Shown piece by piece: positions 16,988-25,017 of a DNA stretch of 64,000 nucleotides. Origin of the DNA: Streptomyces mobaraensis. GTDB lineage: Bacteria > Actinomycetota > Actinomycetes > Streptomycetales > Streptomycetaceae. Under the pieces are notes generated by a model. It saw only the letters and a list, made by a program, of their open reading frames with translations. It searched no databases and had not been told where the DNA came from. The stretch is from positions 6,076,001 through 6,140,000 of the forward strand of contig NZ_CP083590.1 of NCBI RefSeq assembly GCF_020099395.1, read 5' to 3'. Every line of letters starts with the position of its first letter. Within the stretch, counting starts at the first letter, position 1. The position numbers were made by a program, and so were the translations under genes.

Positions 16988-19801
16988 ATGACCGACGACA
17001 TGTCCCCTGCTGAGCGCTATGCCCTGGCGAAGCGACGCGCCGCGGAGCAGGCCACCGCGCTGGCCTCCTTCCGTGAGATGTACGACTTCGAGCTGGATCC
17101 GTTCCAGATCGACGCCTGCAAGGCCCTGGAGGCCGGAAAGGGGGTGCTGGTCGCGGCGCCGACCGGCTCCGGCAAGACCATCGTGGGCGAGTTCGCCGTC
17201 CACCTGGCCCTCCGCGAGGGCCGCAAGTGCTTCTACACCACCCCCATCAAGGCGCTGTCCAACCAGAAGTACAACGACCTGGTCAAGCGCTACGGCGCGG
17301 CCAAGGTCGGGCTGCTGACCGGCGACAACAGCGTCAACTCCGACGCCCCGGTGCTCGTGATGACCACCGAGGTGCTGCGGAACATGCTGTACGCCGGGTC
17401 CCAGGCCCTGAACGGGCTGGGCCACGTGGTCATGGACGAGGTGCACTACCTCTCCGACCGCTTCCGCGGCGCCGTCTGGGAAGAGGTGATCATCCACCTG
17501 CCCGAGTCGGTGACGCTGGTGTCCCTGTCGGCGACGGTCTCCAACGCCGAGGAGTTCGGCGACTGGCTGGACACCGTGCGCGGCGACACCGAGGTGATCG
17601 TCTCGGAGCACCGGCCCGTGCCGCTGTGGCAGCACGTGCTGGCCGGGCGGCGGATGTACGACCTGTTCGAGGAGAAGACGGGTCCGGACGGTACGCCCGT
17701 CACCGGGCGCCGGGAGGTCAACCCGGATCTCGTACGGCTGGCCCGGATGGAGAACAGCCGACCGATGGGCGGCCGGGACCGCCGCCGGGGCCGGGAGGCC
17801 GATCGCGAGCGGGAGCGGCGGCAGCGCAGCCGGATCTGGACCCCCAGCCGGGTCGAGGTCATCGAACGGCTCGACGCCGAGGGCCTGTTGCCCGCCATCA
17901 CCTTCATCTTCAGCCGCGCGGGCTGCGAGTCCGCCGTCCAGCAGTGCCTCTACGCCGGGCTGCGGCTCAACGACGACGAGGCCCGGGCCCGGGTGCGGTC
18001 GATCGTCGAGGAGCGCACGGCCGCCCTCCCCGACGAGGACCTGCACGTCCTGGGTTACTTCGAGTGGCTGGAGGGTCTGGAGCGGGGCATCGCCGCGCAC
18101 CACGCCGGGATGCTGCCGACCTTCAAGGAGGTCGTCGAGGAGCTCTTCGTCAAGGGCCTGGTGAAGGCGGTCTTCGCCACCGAGACGCTGGCCCTGGGCA
18201 TCAACATGCCCGCCCGGTCGGTGGTGTTGGAGAAGCTCGTCAAGTGGAACGGCGAGCAGCACGCGGACATCACCCCGGGCGAGTACACCCAGTTGACCGG
18301 CCGGGCCGGGCGGCGGGGCATCGACGTCGAGGGGCACGCGGTCGTGCTCTGGCAGCGGGGCATGGACCCGGGTGCCCTCGCGGGCCTGGCCGGCACCCGG
18401 ACGTATCCGCTCCGGTCGAGCTTCAAGCCGTCGTACAACATGGCGGTCAACCTGGTCTCCCAGTTCGGCCGGCACCGGTCGCGGGAGCTGCTGGAGACCT
18501 CGTTCGCCCAGTTCCAGGCGGACCGTTCGGTCGTCGGCATCTCGCGGCAGGTGCAGAAGAACGAGGAGGGCCTGGCGGGTTACCGCGAGGCGATCACCTG
18601 TCACCTCGGCGACTTCGACGAGTACGCGCGGCTGCGCCGGGAGCTGAAGGAGCGGGAGACCGAGCTGGCCAAGCAGGGCGCGGCCCAGCGCCGGGCCGCC
18701 GCGGCCGCCGCCCTGGAGAAGCTCAAGCCGGGCGACGTGATCCACGTGCCGACCGGCAAGTTCGCGGGGCTCGCGCTGGTGCTGGACCCCGGGCTGCCCG
18801 GCCGTGCCGACCGTTCCCGCGGCTACGACTACGAGGGGCCGCGCCCCCTCGTCCTCACCGCCGAGCGGCAGGTCAAGCGGCTCGCGGCGCTCGACTTCCC
18901 GGTGCCCGTGGAGCCGCTGGAGCGGATGCGCATCCCGCGTACGTTCAACCCGCGCAGCCCGCAGTCCCGGCGCGACCTCGCGTCGGCGCTGCGCACCAAG
19001 GCCGGCCACATCGTGCCCGAGCGGCACCGCAAGGGCCGGTCGGCGGCGGTCGACGACGCCGAGATCTCCCGGCTGCGGACGGCGATCCGGGCGCACCCCT
19101 GCCACGGCTGCGACGAGCGCGAGGACCACGCCCGGTGGGCCGAGCGCTACCACCGGCTGCAGCGGGACACCCGGCAGCTGGAGCGGCGGATCGAGGGCCG
19201 GACGAACACCATCGCCCGTACCTTCGACCGGATCTGCGCGCTCCTGACCGACCTCGACTATCTGCGGAACGACGAGGTGACCGAGCACGGCCGGCGTCTC
19301 GCCCGGCTCTACGGCGAGCTGGACCTGCTCGCCTCCGAGTGCCTGCGCGAGGGCGTCTGGGACGGGCTGGCCCCGGCCGAGCTGGCGGCCTGCGCGTCCG
19401 CGCTGGTCTACGAGGCGCGGATGAGCGACGACGCGGTGGCGCCCAAGCTGCCCTCCGGCGGGGCCAAGGCGGCGCTGGGCGAGATGGTCCGCATCTGGGG
19501 GCGGCTGGACGCCCTGGAGGAGGCGCACCGGATCAACCAGGCGGAGGGCGTGGGCCAGCGCGAGCCCGACCTAGGTTTCGCCTGGGCCGCCTACCGCTGG
19601 GCCTCCGGGCACGGCCTGGACGAGGTGCTGCGCGAGATCGAGATGCCGGCCGGCGACTTCGTCCGCTGGACCAAGCAGCTGATCGACGTGCTCGGCCAGA
19701 TCGCGGCCGCCGCGCCGCACGGCAGCCCTGTCGCGCGGAACGCGCGCAAGGCGGTCGACGGTCTGCTGCGCGGGGTGGTGGCGTACTCCTCGGTGGGGTG
19801 A
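16988..19801 (+). CDS. Mtr4/Ski2-like DEVH-box RNA helicase (HelY-type)
   Basis: 937 aa. Superfamily 2 motifs: Walker A APTGSGKT (57-64), PIKALSNQK, DEVH (150-153), LSATVSNAEEFG, a C-terminal RecA domain with FATETLALGINMPA and QLTGRAGRRGID, then the long DSHCT-type C-terminal region typical of Mtr4/Ski2/HelY proteins. These unwind RNA in decay and processing. The ATG at 16988 is chosen over upstream in-frame starts because conserved sequence begins there; there is no Shine-Dalgarno sequence, and a -10-like TAGGCT at 16972 makes leaderless translation possible. It ends at a strong terminator. Confidence 0.95.
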   Translation: MTDDMSPAERYALAKRRAAEQATALASFREMYDFELDPFQIDACKALEAGKGVLVAAPTGSGKTIVGEFAVHLALREGRKCFYTTPIKALSNQKYNDLVKRYGAAKVGLLTGDNSVNSDAPVLVMTTEVLRNMLYAGSQALNGLGHVVMDEVHYLSDRFRGAVWEEVIIHLPESVTLVSLSATVSNAEEFGDWLDTVRGDTEVIVSEHRPVPLWQHVLAGRRMYDLFEEKTGPDGTPVTGRREVNPDLVRLARMENSRPMGGRDRRRGREADRERERRQRSRIWTPSRVEVIERLDAEGLLPAITFIFSRAGCESAVQQCLYAGLRLNDDEARARVRSIVEERTAALPDEDLHVLGYFEWLEGLERGIAAHHAGMLPTFKEVVEELFVKGLVKAVFATETLALGINMPARSVVLEKLVKWNGEQHADITPGEYTQLTGRAGRRGIDVEGHAVVLWQRGMDPGALAGLAGTRTYPLRSSFKPSYNMAVNLVSQFGRHRSRELLETSFAQFQADRSVVGISRQVQKNEEGLAGYREAITCHLGDFDEYARLRRELKERETELAKQGAAQRRAAAAAALEKLKPGDVIHVPTGKFAGLALVLDPGLPGRADRSRGYDYEGPRPLVLTAERQVKRLAALDFPVPVEPLERMRIPRTFNPRSPQSRRDLASALRTKAGHIVPERHRKGRSAAVDDAEISRLRTAIRAHPCHGCDEREDHARWAERYHRLQRDTRQLERRIEGRTNTIARTFDRICALLTDLDYLRNDEVTEHGRRLARLYGELDLLASECLREGVWDGLAPAELAACASALVYEARMSDDAVAPKLPSGGAKAALGEMVRIWGRLDALEEAHRINQAEGVGQREPDLGFAWAAYRWASGHGLDEVLREIEMPAGDFVRWTKQLIDVLGQIAAAAPHGSPVARNARKAVDGLLRGVVAYSSVG

Positions 19802-19820
19802 GCCGCGCCGGCCGGCGTTC

Positions 19821-19860
19821 GAGAGCCCGTTCCCGGAGGTCTCCGGGGGCGGGCTCTTTC
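19821..19860 (+). terminator. Intrinsic terminator after the helicase
   Basis: GAGAGCCCG...CCCGGAG pairs with CTCCGGG...CGGGCTCTT across 19821-19858 and is followed by TTTC. It separates the helicase from the PadR promoter. Confidence 0.88.
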
Positions 19861-19882
19861 GCGTGCTCTTGGCCCGTCGAGA

Positions 19883-19927
19883 CGCGATACATCGCGGGGT
19901 TGCTCTTCGCGGATATCGCGATATGCT
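19883..19927 (+). promoter_or_regulatory. padR promoter with two related palindromes
   Basis: TTGCTC (19900-19905) and TATGCT (19922-19927), spaced 16 bp, form a good promoter. Two perfect palindromes flank and overlap it: CGCGAT-AC-ATCGCG (19883-19896) and ATATCGCGATAT (19913-19924), the latter covering the spacer and -10. Both share the half-site ATCGCG, as expected for autorepression by the downstream PadR protein. Confidence 0.7.
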
Positions 19928-19959
19928 TGTGAACGGATATACGACGACGAGGAGTCGAC

Positions 19960-20616
19960 GTGTCGAGGGCAGTCCGTCGCAAGCTGAGCAACCCCCTGGC
20001 GCTGGCCGTCATGGTCACGCTGTTCGAACGGCCGATGCACCCGTATGAGATCGCCAGGGTGCTGCGGCTGCGCGGCAAGGACCAGAGCATCAAGATCAAC
20101 TACGGTTCGCTCTACACCGTGGTGCGCAACCTGGAGAAGCACGGCTTCGTCGAGGAGGAGGGCACCGACCGCCGGGGCAACCGCCCGGAGCGCACGCTCT
20201 ACGGGCTCACCCCCGCCGGGCGGCGGGAGGCGCGCGACTGGCTCGCCGACCTGGTGGCCGTCCCGGTGCGGGAGTACCCGCTGTTCGAGACGGCCCTGTC
20301 GCTGCTCATGGCGCTGCCGTACGACGAGGCCCGCACCCTGTTCGACGACCGGATAGCCGCCCGCGAGGGCGAGGCCGCCGGGCACCGGAAGGCGCTCCGG
20401 GACCTCGACGGCACCCTGCCCCGGCTGCTGCTCGTCGAGACGGAGTTCCGGCTGCACATGCTGGAGGCCGAACTGGACTGGCTCCACGGCTTCCGCGCCG
20501 ACCTCGACCGGGGCGCGGTCGGCGGCACCGCCGAATGGCGCGAGCTGAGCGAGACCGGCCGGCTGCCGGAGACCCTGCGGAAACTGGAGGAGGCCGCGAA
20601 CGACGACGCGGACTGA
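19960..20616 (+). CDS. PadR-family transcriptional regulator
   Basis: 218-aa PadR protein: winged helix (residues about 10-85, HPYEIARVLRLRGKDQSIKINYGSLYTVVRNLEKHGFVEEE with the recognition YGSLYTVVRNLE) followed by a longer C-terminal dimerisation helix region. GTG at 19960 has AGGAG at about 19950. Downstream lies a DrrA/DrrB-type exporter separated by a hairpin and a palindrome; PadR proteins often control such exporters, so that is the likely target. Confidence 0.93.
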   Translation: MSRAVRRKLSNPLALAVMVTLFERPMHPYEIARVLRLRGKDQSIKINYGSLYTVVRNLEKHGFVEEEGTDRRGNRPERTLYGLTPAGRREARDWLADLVAVPVREYPLFETALSLLMALPYDEARTLFDDRIAAREGEAAGHRKALRDLDGTLPRLLLVETEFRLHMLEAELDWLHGFRADLDRGAVGGTAEWRELSETGRLPETLRKLEEAANDDAD

Positions 20617-20627
20617 GACATGAGAAA

Positions 20628-20669
20628 GGGTCCCGGCGGGCGCTGCTGCAACAGCCCCCGCCGGGACCC
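20628..20669 (+). terminator. Stem-loop after padR
   Basis: GGGTCCCGGCGGG (20628-20640) pairs perfectly with 20657-20669; the loop itself contains GCTG/CAGC. No U-tract. It insulates padR from the ABC operon or attenuates into it. Confidence 0.8.
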
Positions 20670-20762
20670 CGAACCCCGAACGGGCCTGCGGGGCAGGCCG
20701 GCTGTCGAGGTGCGGCACACCCAGGATAGCCCGGCACCCCCGTGGACCGGTTCGTCATACAC

Positions 20763-20787
20763 CCGAATCCGGCGGCACCGGATTCGG
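20763..20787. promoter_or_regulatory. Palindromic operator upstream of the ABC exporter
   Basis: CCGAATCCGG and CCGGATTCGG are perfect 10-bp arms separated by 5 bp, 39 bp before the ABC ATPase start. It differs from the padR half-sites, so it may bind another regulator or act as an RNA hairpin. Confidence 0.65.
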
Positions 20788-20826
20788 CGTGCACCGAACC
20801 CACCGACACACGGAGGCCGCTCAGCC

Positions 20827-21852
20827 ATGAGCACAGCCATGCCCGTCGGCACCGCCGCGCCCGCCATCGAGGCGCACGGGCTGACCAAGACCTACCCCGG
20901 CGGGGTGACCGCCCTGGACGGGCTCGACCTGACCGTCCGGGCCGGCACCGTCTTCGGGCTCCTCGGCCCCAACGGCGCCGGCAAGTCCACCACCGTCAAG
21001 ATCCTCACCACCCTGGCCCGGCCCGACGCCGGCACCGCGTCCGTCGCCGGCCACGACGTCCTCCGCCGGCCCGAGCGCGTCCGCCGCGCCATCGGCGTCG
21101 TCGCCCAGCGCTCCGGAGCCGACCCCACGGCCACCGGCCGCGAGAACCTGCTGCTCCAGGGCCGGCTGTACGGGCTCAGGGGGGCCGCCCTCGCCGCCCG
21201 CGCCGACGAGCTGCTGGCCCGCTTCGCCCTCACCGACGCGGCCGGCCGGCCCGCCCGGACGTACTCCGGCGGCATGCTGCGCCGGCTCGACGTCGCGATC
21301 GGCCTGGTCCACCGGCCCGAGGTGCTGTTCCTCGACGAGCCGACGACCGGGCTCGACCCCGAGGCGCGGACGGCCATGTGGGACGAGATCGGCCGGCTCG
21401 CCGGGGACGAGGGGCTGAGCATCCTGCTCACCACCCACTACCTGGACGAGGCCGACCGGCTCGCCGAGCGGATCGCCATCGTCGACCGCGGACGCGTCGT
21501 CACCACGGGCACACCCGACGGGCTCAAGGGCGAACTGCGCGGTGACGCCGTGCACGTGGAGCTGCGCGATCCGGTGGACCCGGCGGCCGGACCGTCCCTC
21601 GCGGCGGCGCTCGGCGCGTCCGCCGGCGTCCGGGAGACCGTCCTCGACGGGCGACGGCTGAGCGCCCGGGCGGACGACGGCGCCGCCGCCGTCCCCGCCG
21701 TCCTGGCCGCGCTCGCCGGGGCCGGCGTCCCGGTCGCGTCCGTCACCGTCGCCCGGCCCTCGCTCGACGATGTCTACCTGCGGCACGCGGGGCGGCGCTT
21801 CGCGGACGCGGACGCGAACGCGGACGCCGTATCGGCGGGGGGTGTGCGATGA
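20827..21852 (+). CDS. DrrA-type drug-export ABC transporter ATP-binding protein
   Basis: 341-aa ATPase: Walker A GPNGAGKST, Q-loop VVAQRSGADPTATGRENL, signature YSGGMLRRLDV, Walker B VLFLDEPTTGLD, switch histidine LTTHYLDEAD, then a DUF4162-like C-terminal domain. ATG at 20827 has CGGAGG about 9 nt upstream; the open frame reaches further upstream through the padR terminator, which is not coding. Its stop overlaps the permease start as ATGA. This pairing exports hydrophobic drugs or lipids. Confidence 0.95.
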   Translation: MSTAMPVGTAAPAIEAHGLTKTYPGGVTALDGLDLTVRAGTVFGLLGPNGAGKSTTVKILTTLARPDAGTASVAGHDVLRRPERVRRAIGVVAQRSGADPTATGRENLLLQGRLYGLRGAALAARADELLARFALTDAAGRPARTYSGGMLRRLDVAIGLVHRPEVLFLDEPTTGLDPEARTAMWDEIGRLAGDEGLSILLTTHYLDEADRLAERIAIVDRGRVVTTGTPDGLKGELRGDAVHVELRDPVDPAAGPSLAAALGASAGVRETVLDGRRLSARADDGAAAVPAVLAALAGAGVPVASVTVARPSLDDVYLRHAGRRFADADANADAVSAGGVR

Positions 21853-22622
21853 GTGTCGCCCTTCGCCACACCTGGTATATGACGCAGCGTCAACTGGTGG
21901 CCGCGATAAGGCAGCCCGCCTTTCTGGTCATCACCCTGATCCAGCCGGTGATCTGGCTGTTTCTCTTCGGCGCCCTGTTCCGCCGGGTGGTCGAGCTGCC
22001 CGGCTTCGGCGGCAGCTACCTCGACTACCTGGTGCCGGGGGTCGTCGTCATGAGCGCCCTCTCCAGCGCCATGTGGGCGGGGATGAGCACGCTGGACGAG
22101 ATAGAGCGCGGCACGCTCAACCGGTTCCTCACCACGCCGGTGAGCCGGGGCGCGCTGCTCAACGCCAACGTCGTGCAGCAGGCCGTGAGCACGTCCGTCC
22201 AGTCGGTCGTCATCGTGCTGCTCGGGCTGGCCGGGGGCGCGGAGTACCCCGGTGGGGCCGGCGGGCTGGCTCTGCTGGTGCTCGCCTCCGTGTTGCTGGC
22301 CGTGGTGACGGGGGCGGTGTCCAACACGATCGGTGTGCTGGCCCGGCAGCGTGAGTCGATCATCGCGCTCAACACGTTTCTGCTGCTGCCGCTGACGTTC
22401 GTCTCCTCCGCCTTTATGAAGCCGGGGCTGATGCCCGGGTGGATGCGGCACGCCGTCGACTTCAATCCCGTCGACTGGGCGCTGGTCATGAGCCGGTCCG
22501 CTCTGGGGGGTGAGCCGGACTGGGGCCTGGTGCTCGGGCGGGGCGGGTTGCTGCTGGTGGCGGGGGTGGTCGCGGTGTGGGTTTCGGGGCGGACGTTCCG
22601 GGCTTATCAGCGGTCCGTGTAG
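21849..22622 (+). CDS. ABC-2 type permease (DrrB-like)
   Basis: 257 aa with six membrane segments and the ABC-2 signature region around RGTLNRFLTTPVSRGALLNANVV and LLLPLTFVSSAFMKPGLMPGWMR. It is translationally coupled to the ATPase by a 4-nt overlap. The last ~40 codons show the same G/T-ending drift seen in other genes next to palindromic elements. Confidence 0.94.
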   Translation: MSVALRHTWYMTQRQLVAAIRQPAFLVITLIQPVIWLFLFGALFRRVVELPGFGGSYLDYLVPGVVVMSALSSAMWAGMSTLDEIERGTLNRFLTTPVSRGALLNANVVQQAVSTSVQSVVIVLLGLAGGAEYPGGAGGLALLVLASVLLAVVTGAVSNTIGVLARQRESIIALNTFLLLPLTFVSSAFMKPGLMPGWMRHAVDFNPVDWALVMSRSALGGEPDWGLVLGRGGLLLVAGVVAVWVSGRTFRAYQRSV

Positions 22623-22659
22623 TCCGGGTAGATCCGTGGGGGCCGGTGGGGGCCGGTGG

Positions 22660-22770
22660 GGGCGCCTGCGGCGGGCTGGTGCCCCGGTCCCTCCCCTTCG
22701 CCGATTCCTGGGGCTGCGCCCCAGCCCCCCTTTCGCGGCTTCGCCGCTCGTTCTCGAACTCCCCGGGAAG
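22660..22770. repeat. Mosaic palindromic element, copy 3 (left half only)
   Basis: Contains the outer GGCGCCTGCGGCGGGCTGG and GGTGCCCCGGTCC boxes, TTCGCCGATTCCTGGGG, a GGGGCTGCGCCCC hairpin and GCGGCTTCGCCGC, then loses similarity at GTTCTCGAACTCC. Preceded by two GGGGCCGGTG units. The central core and right arm are missing. It lies between convergent genes. Confidence 0.8.
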
Positions 22771-22803
22771 GGGCGCCCCCAACGGGGCTGGGCGGTGCCC
22801 GGG

Positions 22804-23844
22804 CTACCAGGACTCGTGAGGCCGCTTCCGTGCCCGCCTGCGGCGGCGGCCGACGAGGAAGTACGTGGTCGAGGCCGCCACCAGGGCCGCGGCGGACGCG
22901 ATGCCGACGATCGTGCCGGTGCCCGGGCCGCCGTCGCCGCCCCCGGCCGTGTGGTCGCCGCCCGCGGAACCGTCCTCGTCGGGGGCGGTCTCGCTGGTCC
23001 GGTCGACGATCTCCTTGTACGCGTGGGGGCCGGCGCAGAAGTCGCGGTTGGCCGGGTCCATGGCCTTCGGCACGGTGAACTTCACCGACTCCAGGGGGGA
23101 GTCCTCCTCCTCGTCGCCGCCGCCGGCCACGAGGTCCACGGCGTAGGTGCCGGGCTGGACGTCGCAGCGCACCATGCCGGCGAGGTCGGTCCACCAGCCG
23201 TCGGCCTTGCCCTCCTTGAAGTTCTCGGACAGGCGCTTGACGGGGGTGACGAAGGCGGGGGAGCGGAGGGTGAGGGCGTCGTGCGCGTCGAGGGTGGCCC
23301 GGTCGGTGGTGATGGTGAACACGGCCTCGCCGCCGCGCTGCGGCTCGCGGCCGCCTGGGCGGAGGCGCAGCGTGGACGCGCCGGCCGGGCCGGTGGACGC
23401 GGTGGGGCGGGGCGAGCCGGCGTCGCAGGCGCCGGTGTGCCCGCCGGTCACCGTCAGCCGCGTGGCCGCCGCGGGCTTCCCCGCGCCGTTCAGCAGCACC
23501 CGGACCGGGTGCTCGCCGGGCCGGGCGTCGCAGCGGACGCGGCCGTGGACCGGCATGGTGGTGTCGTCGGCCTTGTTGTGGCCGAAGTCCTTCTTGGGGA
23601 CAGTGATCTTCGAGTCGAAGGCGGGTGACTCCACCGCTATGGAGTCGACTCCCTCGGGCGCGGGGCCCTCCAGGGTCACGACGAATTCGGCGTCGCCGCC
23701 GCGTGGGGTCGGGGCCGCGGTGGTGACCTCCGTGTGCGGGGCGGCTGGTGCCGGCGTGGCGGGGGCGGCGAGGGCCGGGGCGGCCGCCGCCAGGGCGAGG
23801 GCTGCCGCGGCCGTGCTCGCCAGGGGTATCCGTGCGGGGCGCAT
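22804..23844 (-). CDS. Secreted protein with C-terminal membrane anchor
   Basis: 346 aa. A signal peptide (residues 1-27, ending ALA-APA) precedes two copies of a similar ~100-residue module: one around VVTLEGPAPEGVDSIAVESPAFDSKITV and a second around FTITTDRATLDAHDALTLRSPAFVTPVKRL, each followed by a GxVRCDxxPGxYxV/HPV strand. A Gly/Asp-rich linker then leads to a membrane helix and RRRRRARKR stop-transfer. No LPXTG-type sortase signal is seen. Probably a cell-surface protein; function not recognised. Confidence 0.85.
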   Translation of the reverse strand: MRPARIPLASTAAAALALAAAAPALAAPATPAPAAPHTEVTTAAPTPRGGDAEFVVTLEGPAPEGVDSIAVESPAFDSKITVPKKDFGHNKADDTTMPVHGRVRCDARPGEHPVRVLLNGAGKPAAATRLTVTGGHTGACDAGSPRPTASTGPAGASTLRLRPGGREPQRGGEAVFTITTDRATLDAHDALTLRSPAFVTPVKRLSENFKEGKADGWWTDLAGMVRCDVQPGTYAVDLVAGGGDEEEDSPLESVKFTVPKAMDPANRDFCAGPHAYKEIVDRTSETAPDEDGSAGGDHTAGGGDGGPGTGTIVGIASAAALVAASTTYFLVGRRRRRARKRPHESW

Positions 23845-23920
23845 GGCGCTGAGCCTATCCCCGCGGGGCGGGGTGGCTCCCGGGGCGGGGGCGGGTGGCT
23901 ACGGGCCGTGGGTTTTGTGG

Positions 23921-24108
23921 GGTGCCCCGGTCCCTCCCCCAGAGGGGGCACCCCCATTCACCGTTTCTTGCGGGGGTGAGCCCCCGCACCCCCCCCAGCG
24001 CGCCTGCGGCGCGTGTCCTCAAACGCCGGACGGGCTGGAGGGGTGGCGCTGGGGCAGAAGGGTGGGGGGAAGCGTTCGTGCGCTGTGCTCAGACGCCGGA
24101 CGGGCTGG
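23921..24108. repeat. Mosaic palindromic element, copy 4 (left arm plus a second core)
   Basis: A full left arm (GGTGCCCCGGTCCC, CCCCCAGAGGGGG, TTCACCGTTTC, CGGGGGTGAGCCCCCG, GCGCCTGCGGCGC, GTCCTCAAACGCCGGACGGGC ending about 24038) is followed by ~45 bp of unrelated sequence. A second core, CTCAGACGCCGGACGGGCTGG, follows at 24088-24108. This second core overlaps the 3' end of the siderophore-interacting protein gene and supplies its stop codon. Confidence 0.85.
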
Positions 24109-24955
24109 TCGCCTTCTCCTGTTCCGCCTCCACCTGCTGGTTCCACTCGCGCTTGGACGCCTGCCAGCCGTCCTCGTCGTGGCCCCGGCGCCAGTAGCCG
24201 GAGATCGAGAGGCGTTCGCGGGGGATCTCGCGTTCCAGGCGGAGGTGGCGGCGGAGTTCCTTGACGAAGCCGGCCTCGCCGTGGACGAAGGCGTGGACGT
24301 CGCCGGGCGGGAAGTCGAGGGAGCGGACGGCGGTCACGAGGGCCTCGCCGACGGGGGCGGTGCCGCGGTGCAGCCAGGTCACCTCGATGCCGGGGGCGAG
24401 GTCGAGCTTCTGCTCCTCGTCCTCGTGGGCGATCTCGACGAACGCCCGGACGGTGGCGTCGGGGTGGGTCGCCGACAGCCGTTCCAGGGCGGCGGCGATG
24501 GCGGGGAGGGCGCTCTCGTCGCCCGCGAGGAGGTGCCAGTCGGCCTCCGGGTCGGGCGCGTAGGCGCCGCCCGGGCCCATGAACAGCACCTCGGTGCCCG
24601 GCTCGACGCGGGCCGCCCAGGGGCCGGCCAGGCCCTCGTCGCCGTGGACCACGAAGTCGACGGCGAGTTCGCGGGCGAGGCGGTCGAAGGAGCGCACGGT
24701 GTACGTCCGGGTGCGCGGCCACTGGTCGCGCGGCAGGTCCCGGCGGATGACCTCCATGTCGAAGGGCTCCGGGTAAGCGACGTCCTCGTGGGGGAAGAGG
24801 ATCTTGATGTAGTGGTCCGTGAACTCCCCGGCCGGGAGCGCGTCCAGGGCCTCGCCGCCCAGGACCACCCGTGTCATGTGCGGTGTCAGGCGCTCGGTGC
24901 GCAGCACGTGCGCCCGGTGGACCGGACGTTTCCTGGGGGCGGGGCGGTCTGCCAT
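24089..24955 (-). CDS. Siderophore-interacting protein (FAD-dependent ferric reductase, SIP family)
   Basis: 288-aa SIP/ViuB-type flavoprotein that reduces ferric siderophores to release iron in the cytoplasm. FAD-binding motif RTYTVR (83-88), the VVHGDEGLAGPWAARVEPG region, a NAD(P)H domain with LLAGDESALPAIAAALE, and the C-terminal GYWRRGHDEDGW. The final residues TSPSGV and the TGA are encoded by a palindromic-element core. An iron box lies 38-60 bp upstream of the ATG, so expression should rise under iron starvation. Confidence 0.95.
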   Translation of the reverse strand: MADRPAPRKRPVHRAHVLRTERLTPHMTRVVLGGEALDALPAGEFTDHYIKILFPHEDVAYPEPFDMEVIRRDLPRDQWPRTRTYTVRSFDRLARELAVDFVVHGDEGLAGPWAARVEPGTEVLFMGPGGAYAPDPEADWHLLAGDESALPAIAAALERLSATHPDATVRAFVEIAHEDEEQKLDLAPGIEVTWLHRGTAPVGEALVTAVRSLDFPPGDVHAFVHGEAGFVKELRRHLRLEREIPRERLSISGYWRRGHDEDGWQASKREWNQQVEAEQEKATSPSGV

Positions 24956-24992
24956 TGGACGGTCTCCCTGAGCACGCGCGGGTTACGAGATC

Positions 24993-25015
24993 TTAGTTAG
25001 GAATGCCTAACCTAA
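24993..25015 (-). promoter_or_regulatory. Iron box (DmdR/IdeR/DtxR operator)
   Basis: Read on the minus strand the site is TTAGGTTAGGCATTCCTAAC followed by TAA, a close match to the actinobacterial iron-box consensus TTAGGTTAGGCTAACCTAA. It is AT-rich against its surroundings and sits in the 62-bp gap upstream of the siderophore-interacting protein gene. Confidence 0.9.
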
Positions 25016-25017
25016 CA

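Noticed and set aside
16760..19528. A 922-codon minus-strand frame opposite the helicase
   Set aside because: Mirror-frame artefact of a high-GC gene; no family signal.
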